From NCBI RefSeq assembly GCF_026343295.1, contig NZ_JAPELY010000003.1, positions 682,001 to 746,000 of the forward strand: a stretch of DNA of 64,000 nt, in the 5' to 3' direction. This DNA comes from Streptomyces sp. NBC_00083 (GTDB lineage Bacteria > Actinomycetota > Actinomycetes > Streptomycetales > Streptomycetaceae). Positions 24,869 through 33,129 of the stretch are shown one piece after another. Made by a program: the position numbers and the translations under genes. The first letter of the stretch is position 1, and each line of letters starts with the position of its first letter. Below the pieces are notes generated by a model. That model saw only the letters and a list, made by a program, of their open reading frames with translations. It was not told the origin of the DNA and ran no database searches.

Positions 24869-25579
24869 TCAGATCCAGCCGTCGAGGGACGCCATGAACC
24901 CCTCGAAGTCGTCACGGTGGAGGGTGTGCCCCGCCCCCTTGACCGTACGGACCTCGAAACCGCGCGCTCGCAGGCGGGCCGCCTCGGCCGCGTCGTACAG
25001 GAAGCTCGCCTCGGCGAACTGCACGAGCGAGGGGATGACGGCCTTCGCCGGGGCCAGGTCCGCGCCGAACATCGTGGCCAGCCCGAACGCGGTGTTCTCG
25101 TCCCAGACCTTCAGGGTCTCCAGCTCGATGTCGACGTCCTCGTCCTCCCAGCGCGGGTTGAGCCCCGCGACCATTTCACGGGTCGCCGACTTGAACTGGG
25201 CGAACAGATCCGGGCTGATGCCTTCCGAACCCGCCGTGTCCTGGGGGGTGTTGACCGACCACGCCGGGTCCGAGTACACGGCGCGGGACGGCCGGAGGCG
25301 TTCGACGGCGAGCGACAGGGAGAGCCCGCCGAGGGAGTGGCCCAGGGCCAACTCGGCGCCGGCCGGAAGGGTTTCCACGAGGTCGTCGGCGAAGAGCTCG
25401 GCGGTGTACTCGCCGCGTCCGCTCGCTCCGTGGCCGCGCAGGTCCACCGCGATGACGCGGTAGCCCCGCGCGGCGAGCGCGGGCCCGACCTTCCGCCAGG
25501 TGCGGTGGTCGGCCATGATCCCGTGGATCAGGAGGGCGATGCGGTCACCCTCGCCCCAAGTGCGGGTGTTGAGCTGCAC
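24869..25579 (-). CDS. Alpha/beta hydrolase
   Basis: A 236-residue alpha/beta hydrolase-fold protein. The oxyanion segment is LLIHGIMADHRTW near residue 16, the nucleophile elbow GHSLGG near residue 82, and the catalytic histidine is in VKGAGHTLHRDDF near the end. VIAVDLRGHGASGRGEY is the usual strand-4 region. I chose the GTG start (VQLNTRTWGEGD) because longer forms run into repetitive, proline-rich upstream sequence. The substrate is not predictable. Confidence 0.87.
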   Translation of the reverse strand: MQLNTRTWGEGDRIALLIHGIMADHRTWRKVGPALAARGYRVIAVDLRGHGASGRGEYTAELFADDLVETLPAGAELALGHSLGGLSLSLAVERLRPSRAVYSDPAWSVNTPQDTAGSEGISPDLFAQFKSATREMVAGLNPRWEDEDVDIELETLKVWDENTAFGLATMFGADLAPAKAVIPSLVQFAEASFLYDAAEAARLRARGFEVRTVKGAGHTLHRDDFEGFMASLDGWI

Positions 25580-25621
25580 GGTGATGCCTTTCGGTACGGG
25601 TGGTGCTGTCGGGCAGGGGGT

Positions 25622-25676
25622 GTACGGCCCCGGAACGGGCGCCACGGTCAGGCGCGGTCCCGTTCCGGGGCCGTAC
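25622..25676. repeat. Long perfect inverted repeat upstream of the hydrolase gene
   Basis: GTACGGCCCCGGAACGGG (25622-25639) and CCCGTTCCGGGGCCGTAC (25659-25676) are perfectly complementary over 18 bases with a 19-base loop. It lies 43 bases upstream of the hydrolase start in the leader direction. It could be a terminator for the upstream MFS gene or a leader structure. The rest of the gap up to 26012 holds degenerate repeats of about 60 bp built on GTCAGGTGCGCG, and no gene. Confidence 0.7.
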
Positions 25677-26012
25677 GGCACGGGCCGGAAGCCGTCACGC
25701 AGGTCAGGTACGCGACGGCCTCCGGGCCCGCACGGGTGGGGGCCCTCGGCCCGCACGCCCGTCAGGTGCGCGCTTGCCTCGGTGCCCGGAGGGGTACGGG
25801 GTGGGACCCGCCCCGCGTGTCAGGTGCGCGACTGGTCCCGGACCCCGTACGGATACGGGTGGTGAGCGGCCGGGCATGTCAGGCCATGGCCGCCCACCGC
25901 CCGTGCATATGGGGGCAGTTGGCCCGTACGACGGTAGGCGCGCGCCTGCCTCCGCGCCCGGAGGGGCACCAGGCCTGAGCCGGCCGGGGCGTCGCCGGTG
26001 GTGTCGGGCGGC

Positions 26013-27260
26013 TCATCGCACGGACCTGATCGGGCGCACCGCGAGCGCGCCCACGATCGAGAGCGCGGCTCCGGCGAGGAACAGCGCCGTGTAGCCGCCG
26101 CTCAGCGACACGATCAGGGAGGCCGCGAACGGGGCGACGATCTGCGGACCGGCGTTGGCCACGTTCAGAACGCCCATGTCGCGGGCGGCGTCCTCGGCCT
26201 TCGGCAGGACCAGGGTGACCAGCGCCGTGTCGACCGCCATGTAGCAGCCGAAACCCAGGCCGTTGACGACGGAGAACACGATCATCGCCGTCCAGCCCGC
26301 CGAGACGGCCGGAATGACCAGGGCCGCCGCGGAGAGCGCCGCCGACGCCCCGACGAACAGCTTGCGCCGGTCGTGGCGGTCGGAGAGCCAGCCGCCCAGG
26401 ACCGTCGAGACCACCATCGCGACCGCGTTGACCGGCATGAGGATCGCCACCGCGTGCTCGGGTGAGAGACCGGACGGCAGCCGGGTATGGTCCTGGAGGA
26501 TGTAGAGCTGATATCCGGCCACTGAGAAGTAGCCGAGGACGAGCAGCGCCCGGCCGATGAACGCCCAGCGGAAGTCGTGATCGCGCAGCGCCCCGGTGAA
26601 CGCGGCCAGTTGTCTCGCGAGCGGCAGCGGCGCCCTGGCGGGCCGGCGCTCCTCGCGGGTCGCCGCCGTGAAGATGACCGCCGCGCCCGCGAGGAGCGCA
26701 CCGAAGATCAAGTAACCGGTGCGGTAGTGGTCGGAGAAGGCCGCGCCGAGCAGCGCGCCCACGACGGAGCCGAACGGCAGCCCGAGCCCGACGGCGGCCG
26801 ACGCCTTTCCTCGCGCGGCCATCGGCACCCGGTCCGGCACGACCGAGGTGAGGGCGGCCTGATACACGTTGAGGACGGCCTGGCCCAGGCACCACACGAT
26901 GGTGACCAGCAGGATCGTATGGACCGTGCCCAGCAGGAACATCACGGGCAGGGAGAGGAGTCCGCCGCCCAGGATCCAGGGGTTGCGGCGCCCCGAGCGG
27001 TCCGAGAGCGCCCCCGCCACGGGGTTGAACACGGTCGCGAAGATCGCGGAGACTCCCGAGACGAGCCCGAAGTCGGCGACCTTGTGCGCCGCGTCGATGT
27101 GCTCGATCTGGAGCGCGAGCAGCACACCGGGCACGCCGATGTAGAGCGCGTACATCGCGGTGTTGCCGAGCAGGAGCAGCGGCAGCAGCCCGCGTGCGGG
27201 GCGGGGGGCCGGAGCGGTGACGGGCGCGGGGATGCCGGTGCCCGGGGAGGAAAGAGCCAC
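26013..27260 (-). CDS. MFS transporter (sugar-type)
   Basis: A 415-residue major facilitator with about 12 transmembrane segments. The first half has VFNPVAGALSDRSGRRNPWI, the DRSGRR loop motif between segments 2 and 3; the second half has VLGGWLSDRHDRRKLFVG at the equivalent place. The GTG start follows CTCGGAGGGCAGC; in-frame sequence further upstream looks non-coding. It is divergent from a LacI-type regulator, so a carbohydrate or glycoside substrate is plausible but unproven. Confidence 0.88.
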   Translation of the reverse strand: MALSSPGTGIPAPVTAPAPRPARGLLPLLLLGNTAMYALYIGVPGVLLALQIEHIDAAHKVADFGLVSGVSAIFATVFNPVAGALSDRSGRRNPWILGGGLLSLPVMFLLGTVHTILLVTIVWCLGQAVLNVYQAALTSVVPDRVPMAARGKASAAVGLGLPFGSVVGALLGAAFSDHYRTGYLIFGALLAGAAVIFTAATREERRPARAPLPLARQLAAFTGALRDHDFRWAFIGRALLVLGYFSVAGYQLYILQDHTRLPSGLSPEHAVAILMPVNAVAMVVSTVLGGWLSDRHDRRKLFVGASAALSAAALVIPAVSAGWTAMIVFSVVNGLGFGCYMAVDTALVTLVLPKAEDAARDMGVLNVANAGPQIVAPFAASLIVSLSGGYTALFLAGAALSIVGALAVRPIRSVR

Positions 27261-27362
27261 GCTGCCCTCCGAGAGGGGATGAGGCGGACGAGGGTGCACG
27301 AGCGGGCGCGGTGCGGCGCCCCGAACGGCCGGAACACCTGGATCCGGGTGTCCGGGACCGTC

Positions 27363-27373
27363 TGGTGACACCA
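27363..27373. promoter_or_regulatory. Inverted repeat in the MFS-lacI intergenic region
   Basis: TGGTG-A-CACCA, 27 bases left of a related palindrome. Both contain GGTGACAC, so the two could be paired binding sites for the LacI-family product. Confidence 0.4.
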
Positions 27374-27399
27374 CGGGCCGGACGGGTCCGACGGTGTGG

Positions 27400-27411
27400 T
27401 GACACGTGTCA
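27400..27411. promoter_or_regulatory. Candidate LacI-family operator
   Basis: TGACACGTGTCA is a perfect 12-base palindrome with a central CG, the typical centre of LacI-family operators. It sits between the divergent MFS transporter and LacI-type genes, close to where promoters are expected. Confidence 0.5.
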
Positions 27412-27497
27412 GTTGCTCGTGTAAGCACTGTGTAGCATCGAATTCACGCCATCCGCTAGACCCTGGCCCGTACCCGTCTGGAAAGATGCCGAGCGCG

Positions 27498-28520
27498 ATG
27501 AGCCAGACACCCAAGCAGCCTGCCGACCGTCCCGTCCCGACCAGCGCCGATGTGGCCCGCCTGGCCGGGGTCTCCCGGGCGACCGTCAGCTACGTGCTCA
27601 ACAACACCTCGGCCGTGCGGATCAGCGAACCGACCCGGATCAAGGTCCGCGCCGCCGCCGAGGAGCTGGGGTACGTGCCGCACGCCGCGGCGCGCAGCCT
27701 GCGCGCCGGGCACACCCGGATCGTGCTGCTGCCCACCGCGCACATCCCGGTGGGCCCGCTCTACAGCCGCTTCTTCAACGAGCTCCAGTGGGAGCTGCGC
27801 CGGCTCGACTACACGGTGGTCCAGTACGGAAGCCTGGGCCTCGGCGCCGACGAGGCGGCCCGCGCCTGGGCCGAGCTGCGGCCCGTCGCCGTGGTCTCCC
27901 TCGGCGAGATCGCGCTCACCCCGCAGGGCGTCCAGCTCCTCAAGCGCTCCGGCGCCCGCGCGGTCATCACGCTGGGCCCGCAGCGCGTCGAGGGCGCGCA
28001 CGCGCTCGTCATGGACCAGCGCGAGATCGGCGAGCGCGCCGTCGGCCATCTGCGCGACCGCGGCCGGCGCCGCATCGGCGTCCTGATGCCCGCCGAACCC
28101 GGCCTGGAACTCTTCTCCACGCCGCGCCTGGCCGGTGCCCGCAAGGCCGTGCACGGCACCGATGCCGCGGTCGAGCCCGTGACGATGGCGTACACGGAGG
28201 AGTCGGCGGCCGAACTGGCGGGCCGCTGGCGGGAGTCGGGCCTTGACGCGGTGTTCGCCTACAACGACGAGTACGCGATGCTCCTGATGCGCGCCCTCCA
28301 GGACGCTGACATCGATGTCCCGGGCGAGGCCGCCGTGATCGGCGCCGACGATCTCCTCCTCGGCCGGCTGCTGCGCCCCCGCCTCAGCACCGTCCACGTC
28401 GAGATGGTGACCGGCCGCCACCTGGCCGAACTGGTCGACCGGGTGGTGCGCGACCCCGACGGCGCGCCCGAACGCCACGACCTGATGGGCGCCCGCGCGC
28501 TGCCGCGCGAATCGAGCTGA
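27498..28520 (+). CDS. LacI-family transcriptional regulator
   Basis: A 340-residue repressor. The N-terminal helix-turn-helix and hinge read SADVARLAGVSRATVSYVLN, then RIKVRAAAEELGYVPHAAAR with the hinge LRAG. The periplasmic-binding-protein-like effector domain follows, with RIGVLMPAEP, GLDAVFAYNDEYAMLLMRAL and AAVIGADDLLLGRLLRPRL. Two ATGs 12 bases apart are possible starts; I chose the second because the GGAAAG purine tract abuts the first. It probably controls the divergent MFS gene and itself. Confidence 0.9.
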   Translation: MSQTPKQPADRPVPTSADVARLAGVSRATVSYVLNNTSAVRISEPTRIKVRAAAEELGYVPHAAARSLRAGHTRIVLLPTAHIPVGPLYSRFFNELQWELRRLDYTVVQYGSLGLGADEAARAWAELRPVAVVSLGEIALTPQGVQLLKRSGARAVITLGPQRVEGAHALVMDQREIGERAVGHLRDRGRRRIGVLMPAEPGLELFSTPRLAGARKAVHGTDAAVEPVTMAYTEESAAELAGRWRESGLDAVFAYNDEYAMLLMRALQDADIDVPGEAAVIGADDLLLGRLLRPRLSTVHVEMVTGRHLAELVDRVVRDPDGAPERHDLMGARALPRESS

Positions 28521-28577
28521 AGCCGGATGGTGCAGGGACGGCGTGCGAGCGGCGCTCCGCATGTCTAGCGTCGGAGC

Positions 28578-28877
28578 ATGAGCAACCAACCGCACTACGC
28601 GAGCCGGCACCCGCGGCGCTTCGAGATCCTGCTGGTGCCCGAACACGTCGAGGACCGGGGGAGGGCCTCCGTCGCGGACAGCGCCGTACGGTCCGCCGTC
28701 GTCGAGGCGACCGGCGAGACGGGCGTCTCGGGATACCCGCGCTACGCCGGCCACGGCATCGAGGCCGAGATCGACTCCGCCACGCACGCGGTGGAGGCGC
28801 TGCTCGTCGACGGCTCCGAGCTCGACATCGGCCTGACCGCGGTGGTCAGGGAGGTGCCGGGGTCCGCGCGCGCCTGA
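28578..28877 (+). CDS. Small hypothetical protein
   Basis: A 99-residue protein not assigned to a family. It has no membrane segment or signal peptide, no cysteine and a mixed charged composition, with SRHPRRFEILLVPEHVEDRG at the N-terminus and VEALLVDGSELDIGLTAVV near the end. Codon bias fits a real Streptomyces gene. GGAG lies close before the ATG. It follows the LacI-type gene by 57 bases in the same direction. No function is proposed. Confidence 0.6.
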   Translation: MSNQPHYASRHPRRFEILLVPEHVEDRGRASVADSAVRSAVVEATGETGVSGYPRYAGHGIEAEIDSATHAVEALLVDGSELDIGLTAVVREVPGSARA

Positions 28878-29020
28878 ACCCGGTCTTCGGGGGCCCGTTG
28901 ACAGCGGGCGGCGGGGAGCAGAGACTCGGGCGCGACCATTCATGAACATCACTTCACTGGGCGAACGGGACGCCGTCGTGGCGGCCCGGCAGCGGTGGAG
29001 AGATCCGTGGGAGAGACCCG

Positions 29021-30205
29021 ATGAGCATCCGCGACGTGTACATCGTCGACGCCGTCCGCACCCCGATCGGCAAGTTCGGGGGTGCGCTCGCCTCCGTGCG
29101 GCCCGACGACCTCGCCGCGCACGTGGTGAAGGCGCTGGTGGACCGTGCGCCGGAGCTCGACCCGGCCCGCATCGACGACGTGTACTTCGGCGACGCGAAC
29201 GGCGCGGGGGAGGACAACCGCGACGTGGCCCGCATGGCGGTGCTCCTGGCCGGGCTGCCCGTCTCGGTGCCCGGCGTCACCGTCAACCGCCTCTGCGGCT
29301 CCGGCCTCGAAGCCGTGATCCAGGCGGCGCGCGCCATCGCCGTCGGCGACGCTTCGATCGCGGTGGCGGGCGGCGTCGAGTCGATGTCCCGCGCCCCCTT
29401 CGTGGTCCAGAAGCCCGAGCGCGCCTTCCCCGCCGGTCACCAGCAGATGTACTCGACCACCCTCGGCTGGCGCATGACCAACCCGAAGATGCCCGCCGAG
29501 TGGACCGTCGCCCTCGGTGAGGGCGCCGAACTCATCGCCGACAAGCACCACATCACCCGCGAGCAGCAGGACGCGTTCGCCCTCGACAGCCACCGCAAGG
29601 CCGCCGAAGCCTGGGCCAAGGGTCTCTACGACGGCGAGGTCGTCCCGTACGACGGTGTCGGGCTGACGCGCGACGAGTGCATCCGCGAGTCCTCGACCCT
29701 GGAGGCGCTCGCCCGGCTCAAGCCCGCCTTCCGCGCGGACGGTTCGGTGACCGCGGGCAACGCGTCACCGCTCAACGACGGAGCCGCGGCCCTGCTCCTG
29801 GTCGACGAGGAGGGGCTGCGCGCCACCGGCCGGGAGCCGCTGGCCCGGATCCGCAGCTCCGCCGTGACCGGCATCGAACCGCAGCTCTTCGGGCTCGGCC
29901 CCGTCGAAGCCGTCCGCAAGGCGCTCGCCAAGGCGGGCAGGGACTTCGGCGACCTCACCACCTTCGAGCTGAACGAGGCGTTCGCGGCCCAGTCCCTCGG
30001 TTGCCTCGCCGCCTGGCCCGGCCTCGACCCCGCCGTCGTCAACCCGCGCGGCGGCGCCATCGCCATCGGCCACCCCCTCGGCGCCTCCGGCGCCCGGCTG
30101 GCCGGGGCCGTCGCCCACCAGCTCGCCGCCGCCGGTTCCGGCACCGGGCTCGCCGCCCTGTGCATCGGCGTGGGCCAGGGCCTCGCCCTCGTCCTGGAAC
30201 GCTGA
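29021..30205 (+). CDS. Thiolase (acetyl-CoA C-acyltransferase)
   Basis: A 394-residue thiolase II-family enzyme. The nucleophilic Cys92 lies in VNRLCGSGLEAV, the GGVESMSRAP motif follows, and the C-terminal catalytic elements are NEAFAAQSLG, GGAIAIGHPLGASGAR and CIGVGQG with the second cysteine. The DANGAGEDNRDVARMA segment and length suit a catabolic 3-ketoacyl-CoA or 3-oxoadipyl-CoA thiolase, although acetoacetyl-CoA thiolase cannot be excluded. The ATG follows GGGAGAG. No other beta-oxidation gene adjoins, but an aldehyde dehydrogenase remnant lies downstream. Confidence 0.92.
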   Translation: MSIRDVYIVDAVRTPIGKFGGALASVRPDDLAAHVVKALVDRAPELDPARIDDVYFGDANGAGEDNRDVARMAVLLAGLPVSVPGVTVNRLCGSGLEAVIQAARAIAVGDASIAVAGGVESMSRAPFVVQKPERAFPAGHQQMYSTTLGWRMTNPKMPAEWTVALGEGAELIADKHHITREQQDAFALDSHRKAAEAWAKGLYDGEVVPYDGVGLTRDECIRESSTLEALARLKPAFRADGSVTAGNASPLNDGAAALLLVDEEGLRATGREPLARIRSSAVTGIEPQLFGLGPVEAVRKALAKAGRDFGDLTTFELNEAFAAQSLGCLAAWPGLDPAVVNPRGGAIAIGHPLGASGARLAGAVAHQLAAAGSGTGLAALCIGVGQGLALVLER

Positions 30206-30232
30206 ACAGGCGTGTGCCGTACGTGACATGAG

Positions 30233-30252
30233 GGGTCGGGCCGACGCGACCC
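30233..30252 (+). terminator. Hairpin after the thiolase gene
   Basis: GGGTCG (30233-30238) pairs with CGACCC (30247-30252), 27 bases after the thiolase stop codon. There is no T run. Confidence 0.4.
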
Positions 30253-30356
30253 GGTCATAGGCGCGTGGGTGCACGCCGAACCCCGACTGCCGATCTCCGA
30301 CTGCCGCACCCCGACTGCTCGACCCCCGGACGTGGCAGCCCGCACCGCTCTCCGGG

Positions 30357-30539
30357 TGCGAGCGGGAGGTCGTGGAGCCCGCCACCGGGCAATCGCTCGG
30401 CGTCGTGAACCTCGCCGCGGACAAGGACGTCGCGGTGGCGGCCGTGTGCGCGGCGGCTGCGCAGACCGCCTGGGCGCGCACCCCGCACATCGCGCGCGCG
30501 GCGGTCCTGCGCTGGGCCGGCGCCGTCCGGACGGCGTGA
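30357..30539 (+). pseudogene. Aldehyde dehydrogenase N-terminal remnant
   Basis: Translating from 30357 gives about 60 residues, EVVEPATGQSLGVVNLAADK followed by VAAVCAAAAQTAWARTP and RAAVLRWAG, then a stop codon. This is the conserved beginning of aldehyde dehydrogenases (VxEPATGExLG...A...A...AQxxWAxTPxxxRAAVLRxAG). No start codon is in place and the catalytic domains are absent, so this is a decayed fragment. Upstream, three CCGACTGC copies (30280-30325) fill the gap after the thiolase terminator. Confidence 0.7.
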
Positions 30540-30582
30540 CCCCAGTCGCGGGCAGCGGACACCGGTCGGGCATCCTGAGGCC

Positions 30583-31506
30583 GTGCACTCGGTTGTCTCC
30601 GGCTTCCTGCCCATCTGGATCATCACCGCGTTCGGCTGGGCCGCCGGACGGTTCGACCTGCTGGGCGACCAGGCCCAACACGTGCTGGGCCGCTTCGCGT
30701 TCACCTTCGCCATGCCCTCGCTGCTCTTCCTGACGATGGCGAAGTCACGGCCCGGCGAGCTGGCCCAGCCGGGCGTCGCGGTCTTCGCCCTCGCCCTGGT
30801 CGCGGTCTTCGCGGCGGGGCTCGTGGCGAGCGCGCGGCTGTACCGGCGCAAGAAGGCCGAGCAGGCGATCGGAGCGATGGCCGCCTCCTACGTCAACTCG
30901 GCGAACCTCGGCATCCCGGTCGCGGTGCACGTCCTGCACGACACCTCGTTCATCGTGGCGGCGGCCCTCTTCCAGATGCTGTTCATCACCCCCGTGATCC
31001 TGGTGCTCATAGAGCTCGACGTACGCCAGGACACGGGCAGGCCCTGGCTGCGCATCCTCCAACTCCCCGTCCGCAACCCGGTGGTGGGGGCCTCCATCGC
31101 CGGTGTGGCGGTCGCCGCGCTCGGCTGGAAGCTGCCCGACGAGGTGACCTCGCCGCTCACCATCCTCGGCGGCGGCGCCGTCCCGGCCGCCCTGTTCGCG
31201 CTCGGCATGTCCCTGACCACACGCACCGCGGCCGACCCGGGGGAGCGCGCCGAGCGCACGCTGCTCGTCACGCTGAAGACCGCCGTCCAGCCGCTGCTCG
31301 CCTACGCTCTCGGGAAGTGGGTGTTCGACCTCGACGGGCACGAGCTGTTCGCGGTGGTGCTCTGCTCCGGGCTGCCCACGGCGCAGAACGCGTTCATCTT
31401 CGCCTCCGAGTACCGGCTCGACACCGCGCTGCCCCGCGACACCGTGCTGCTCTCGACGCTGCTGTCGATGGCGTCCCTCTCCCTGATCGCGGTCCTCCTC
31501 GGCTGA
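30583..31506 (+). CDS. AEC-family (auxin efflux carrier-type) transporter
   Basis: A 307-residue integral membrane protein with about 10 hydrophobic segments, matching AEC-family carriers that export organic anions or similar solutes. Family features are LGRFAFTFAMPSLLFLTMAK near residue 30, AASYVNSANLGIPVAVHVLHD in segment 4, GASIAGVAVAALGWKLPDEV, and SGLPTAQNAFIFASEY near the end. GTG is the start codon. It converges on the GH114 gene with only 16 bases between stop codons. The substrate is unknown. Confidence 0.85.
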   Translation: MHSVVSGFLPIWIITAFGWAAGRFDLLGDQAQHVLGRFAFTFAMPSLLFLTMAKSRPGELAQPGVAVFALALVAVFAAGLVASARLYRRKKAEQAIGAMAASYVNSANLGIPVAVHVLHDTSFIVAAALFQMLFITPVILVLIELDVRQDTGRPWLRILQLPVRNPVVGASIAGVAVAALGWKLPDEVTSPLTILGGGAVPAALFALGMSLTTRTAADPGERAERTLLVTLKTAVQPLLAYALGKWVFDLDGHELFAVVLCSGLPTAQNAFIFASEYRLDTALPRDTVLLSTLLSMASLSLIAVLLG

Positions 31507-31522
31507 GGACCGGGTCCGCGGG

Positions 31523-32473
31523 TCAGCAGGGCTGACGCCAGACGTCCAGCTTGAGGTTCTTGCGCATCGAGGAGAGCCCCAGTTTGTCGGACTCGGCGCA
31601 GAAGTCCTTGGTGGGCAGCTCGTACTCGACGTGGAACACCGCCTTGTCCGCCTTCACGAACGGCGTGAGCTGGGCGCACTCCTCGTACTGTGCACACTGC
31701 TCGTTGACCGCGAACTCGAAGTCACCCACCAGCTGCGGGATCTGCTGGAGATCGTTCTTCAGCCCCACCGCGAGGCCCCGCGCATGCGCGATCGTGGAGA
31801 GCATGCGGTTGTACGCGAGCTGGTCGGCGGCGGTGAGCGGGAAGCCCGTCTTGTTGATGTAGCCGTCCATCAGATCCGGCTCGACCCCGTCGAAGCCCTT
31901 CTCCTTGCACATGTCGAAGCGGCGCTCCATCAGCGGCCGCAACACGTCGATGCGCCGGATGTCGAGCCAGCGCTCGCCGTCCCACCCGTTGTTCTCACCT
32001 CGCACCGCGGCGGGGAAGTCCTCCTTGTCGGGCCGGAAGTTCTCCCAGGCGCCGGCGTTGATGTAGCAGATCGCCTTGCGGCCCCGCTTGTGCAGCTCGG
32101 CGACGTCGGCCGCGGTGTTCTCGAAGCCGTCGATGTCGTACACCGGCACATCGGGACCCTCCTTCACCCGGCCGTTGAGCTGCCACTGCCAGGCGGTGCC
32201 GGGCCGGGGCTGCCAGATCCGGGCCCCGGCCGGGCCGCTTCCCGAAGGCGACGGGGAGGCGGGCGACGGCGACGCGCCGGATCTGCTGGGCGAAGGCGAG
32301 GCGGGGGAGGAGGCGGAGTGGGAGGGGGCGGGCGCGCTCGCTGTCGGCGTGGGCTCGTCGGGGCCGTCCGCGTCGTCGTCGGAGGCGCCCGACGAGCAGG
32401 CCGTGGCGAGGAGCAGTAGGGCGGCGACGGCGGCGAGGTGCGCCGTCCAGGGGCGGGCCGGGGTGCGGTTCAT
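31523..32473 (-). CDS. GH114-like endo-alpha-1,4-polygalactosaminidase lipoprotein (Ega3-like)
   Basis: A 316-residue secreted lipoprotein: lipobox LLATAC with Cys26, a Ser/Pro/Thr-rich linker to about residue 80, then a TIM-barrel GH114 domain. Motifs are VYDIDGFENTAADVAELHKR, CYINAGAWENFRPD, the acidic GFDGVEPDLMDGY, LAVGLKND, and paired cysteines in NEQCAQYEECAQ. Characterised relatives, including Ega3 of Aspergillus, cleave alpha-1,4-linked galactosamine polymers. The ATG overlaps the stop codon of the GH135-like gene (ATGA), and GGAAAG precedes it. It is the last gene of the polysaccharide operon and probably trims or releases polymer at the cell surface. Family is well supported; the substrate is inferred from context. 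Confidence 0.85.
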   Translation of the reverse strand: MNRTPARPWTAHLAAVAALLLLATACSSGASDDDADGPDEPTPTASAPAPSHSASSPASPSPSRSGASPSPASPSPSGSGPAGARIWQPRPGTAWQWQLNGRVKEGPDVPVYDIDGFENTAADVAELHKRGRKAICYINAGAWENFRPDKEDFPAAVRGENNGWDGERWLDIRRIDVLRPLMERRFDMCKEKGFDGVEPDLMDGYINKTGFPLTAADQLAYNRMLSTIAHARGLAVGLKNDLQQIPQLVGDFEFAVNEQCAQYEECAQLTPFVKADKAVFHVEYELPTKDFCAESDKLGLSSMRKNLKLDVWRQPC

Positions 32474-33129
32474 GGTGTCTTTCCGGGAAGCACGGGCGGC
32501 AGCGCCGCCCACGGATTGGGCAACTCGCGCCCGACCACACAGCACACACCCGCGCCCCGCTCACCCGTCGTGCGCAGGGCGAGCGCGAGAAACGCGTCGG
32601 GCACGCCGTACACCAGGTGGCACAGGCGCTCCGGCGGCTGCCGGTCGGCCCAGCCGGGCCTGGTGAAGGTGGACACATAGGTCGACCAGTGTCCCTCGAA
32701 GGTGACGATCAGATCGGCGACCTTCAGATACTCGGGCGCGGGGTGCACACCCGGGTTGAGGACCAGGCTCGTCCCGCCCGCCCGGCGCGCGGCCCGTGCC
32801 ACACGGCGCACGAACGGCAGCCCGGTCCGGTCGGCGGGGGCCCGGTCCAGGAAGAAGCCGTCCGCGCCGTACCACGCGCGGTGGCGCTCGATGTCCCGCA
32901 CCACGGCGTCCGCGGGGCGGGCGCCGTAGTCGAGATCGACGTAGCCGAGCACCCGGACACCGGCCGCGCGCAGCGCCTCGACCGGGCCGGTGAAGGCCGG
33001 GTCGGGGAACTCGCCCGGCCCGTCCGCCGCGTTGAGCACCACCCCGTAGAGATCGGCCGCCGCCTCGGCGAGCCGCCGCCAGGCGTCCGGGTCCTCGGCG
33101 GGGTGGACATAGAGCGGAACCAGCAGCAT
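32470..33129 (-). CDS. Spherulin-4/GH135-like protein (Sph3-like)
   Basis: A 219-residue single-domain TIM-barrel protein of the spherulation-specific family 4, the family of Sph3, an endo-galactosaminidase needed for galactosaminogalactan synthesis in Aspergillus. Visible are LLVPLYVHPAEDPDAWRRL, YGVVLNAADGPGEFPDPAF, VLGYVDLDYGARP, HRAWYGADGFFLDRAP and LIVTFEGHWSTYV. The usual FFDE acidic pair reads FFLDR here, so one proposed catalytic Glu seems replaced by Arg; the Glu of TFEGHW is kept. There is no signal peptide, so it may act inside the cell. The start and stop codons overlap both neighbours, showing strict coupling. Confidence 0.8.
   Translation of the reverse strand: MLLVPLYVHPAEDPDAWRRLAEAAADLYGVVLNAADGPGEFPDPAFTGPVEALRAAGVRVLGYVDLDYGARPADAVVRDIERHRAWYGADGFFLDRAPADRTGLPFVRRVARAARRAGGTSLVLNPGVHPAPEYLKVADLIVTFEGHWSTYVSTFTRPGWADRQPPERLCHLVYGVPDAFLALALRTTGERGAGVCCVVGRELPNPWAALPPVLPGKTP

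Noticed and set aside
25680..25990. Short spaced repeats around GTCAGGTGCGCG considered as a CRISPR array
   Set aside because: Units are degenerate, spacing is irregular, spacers are not unique-looking and no cas genes are present.
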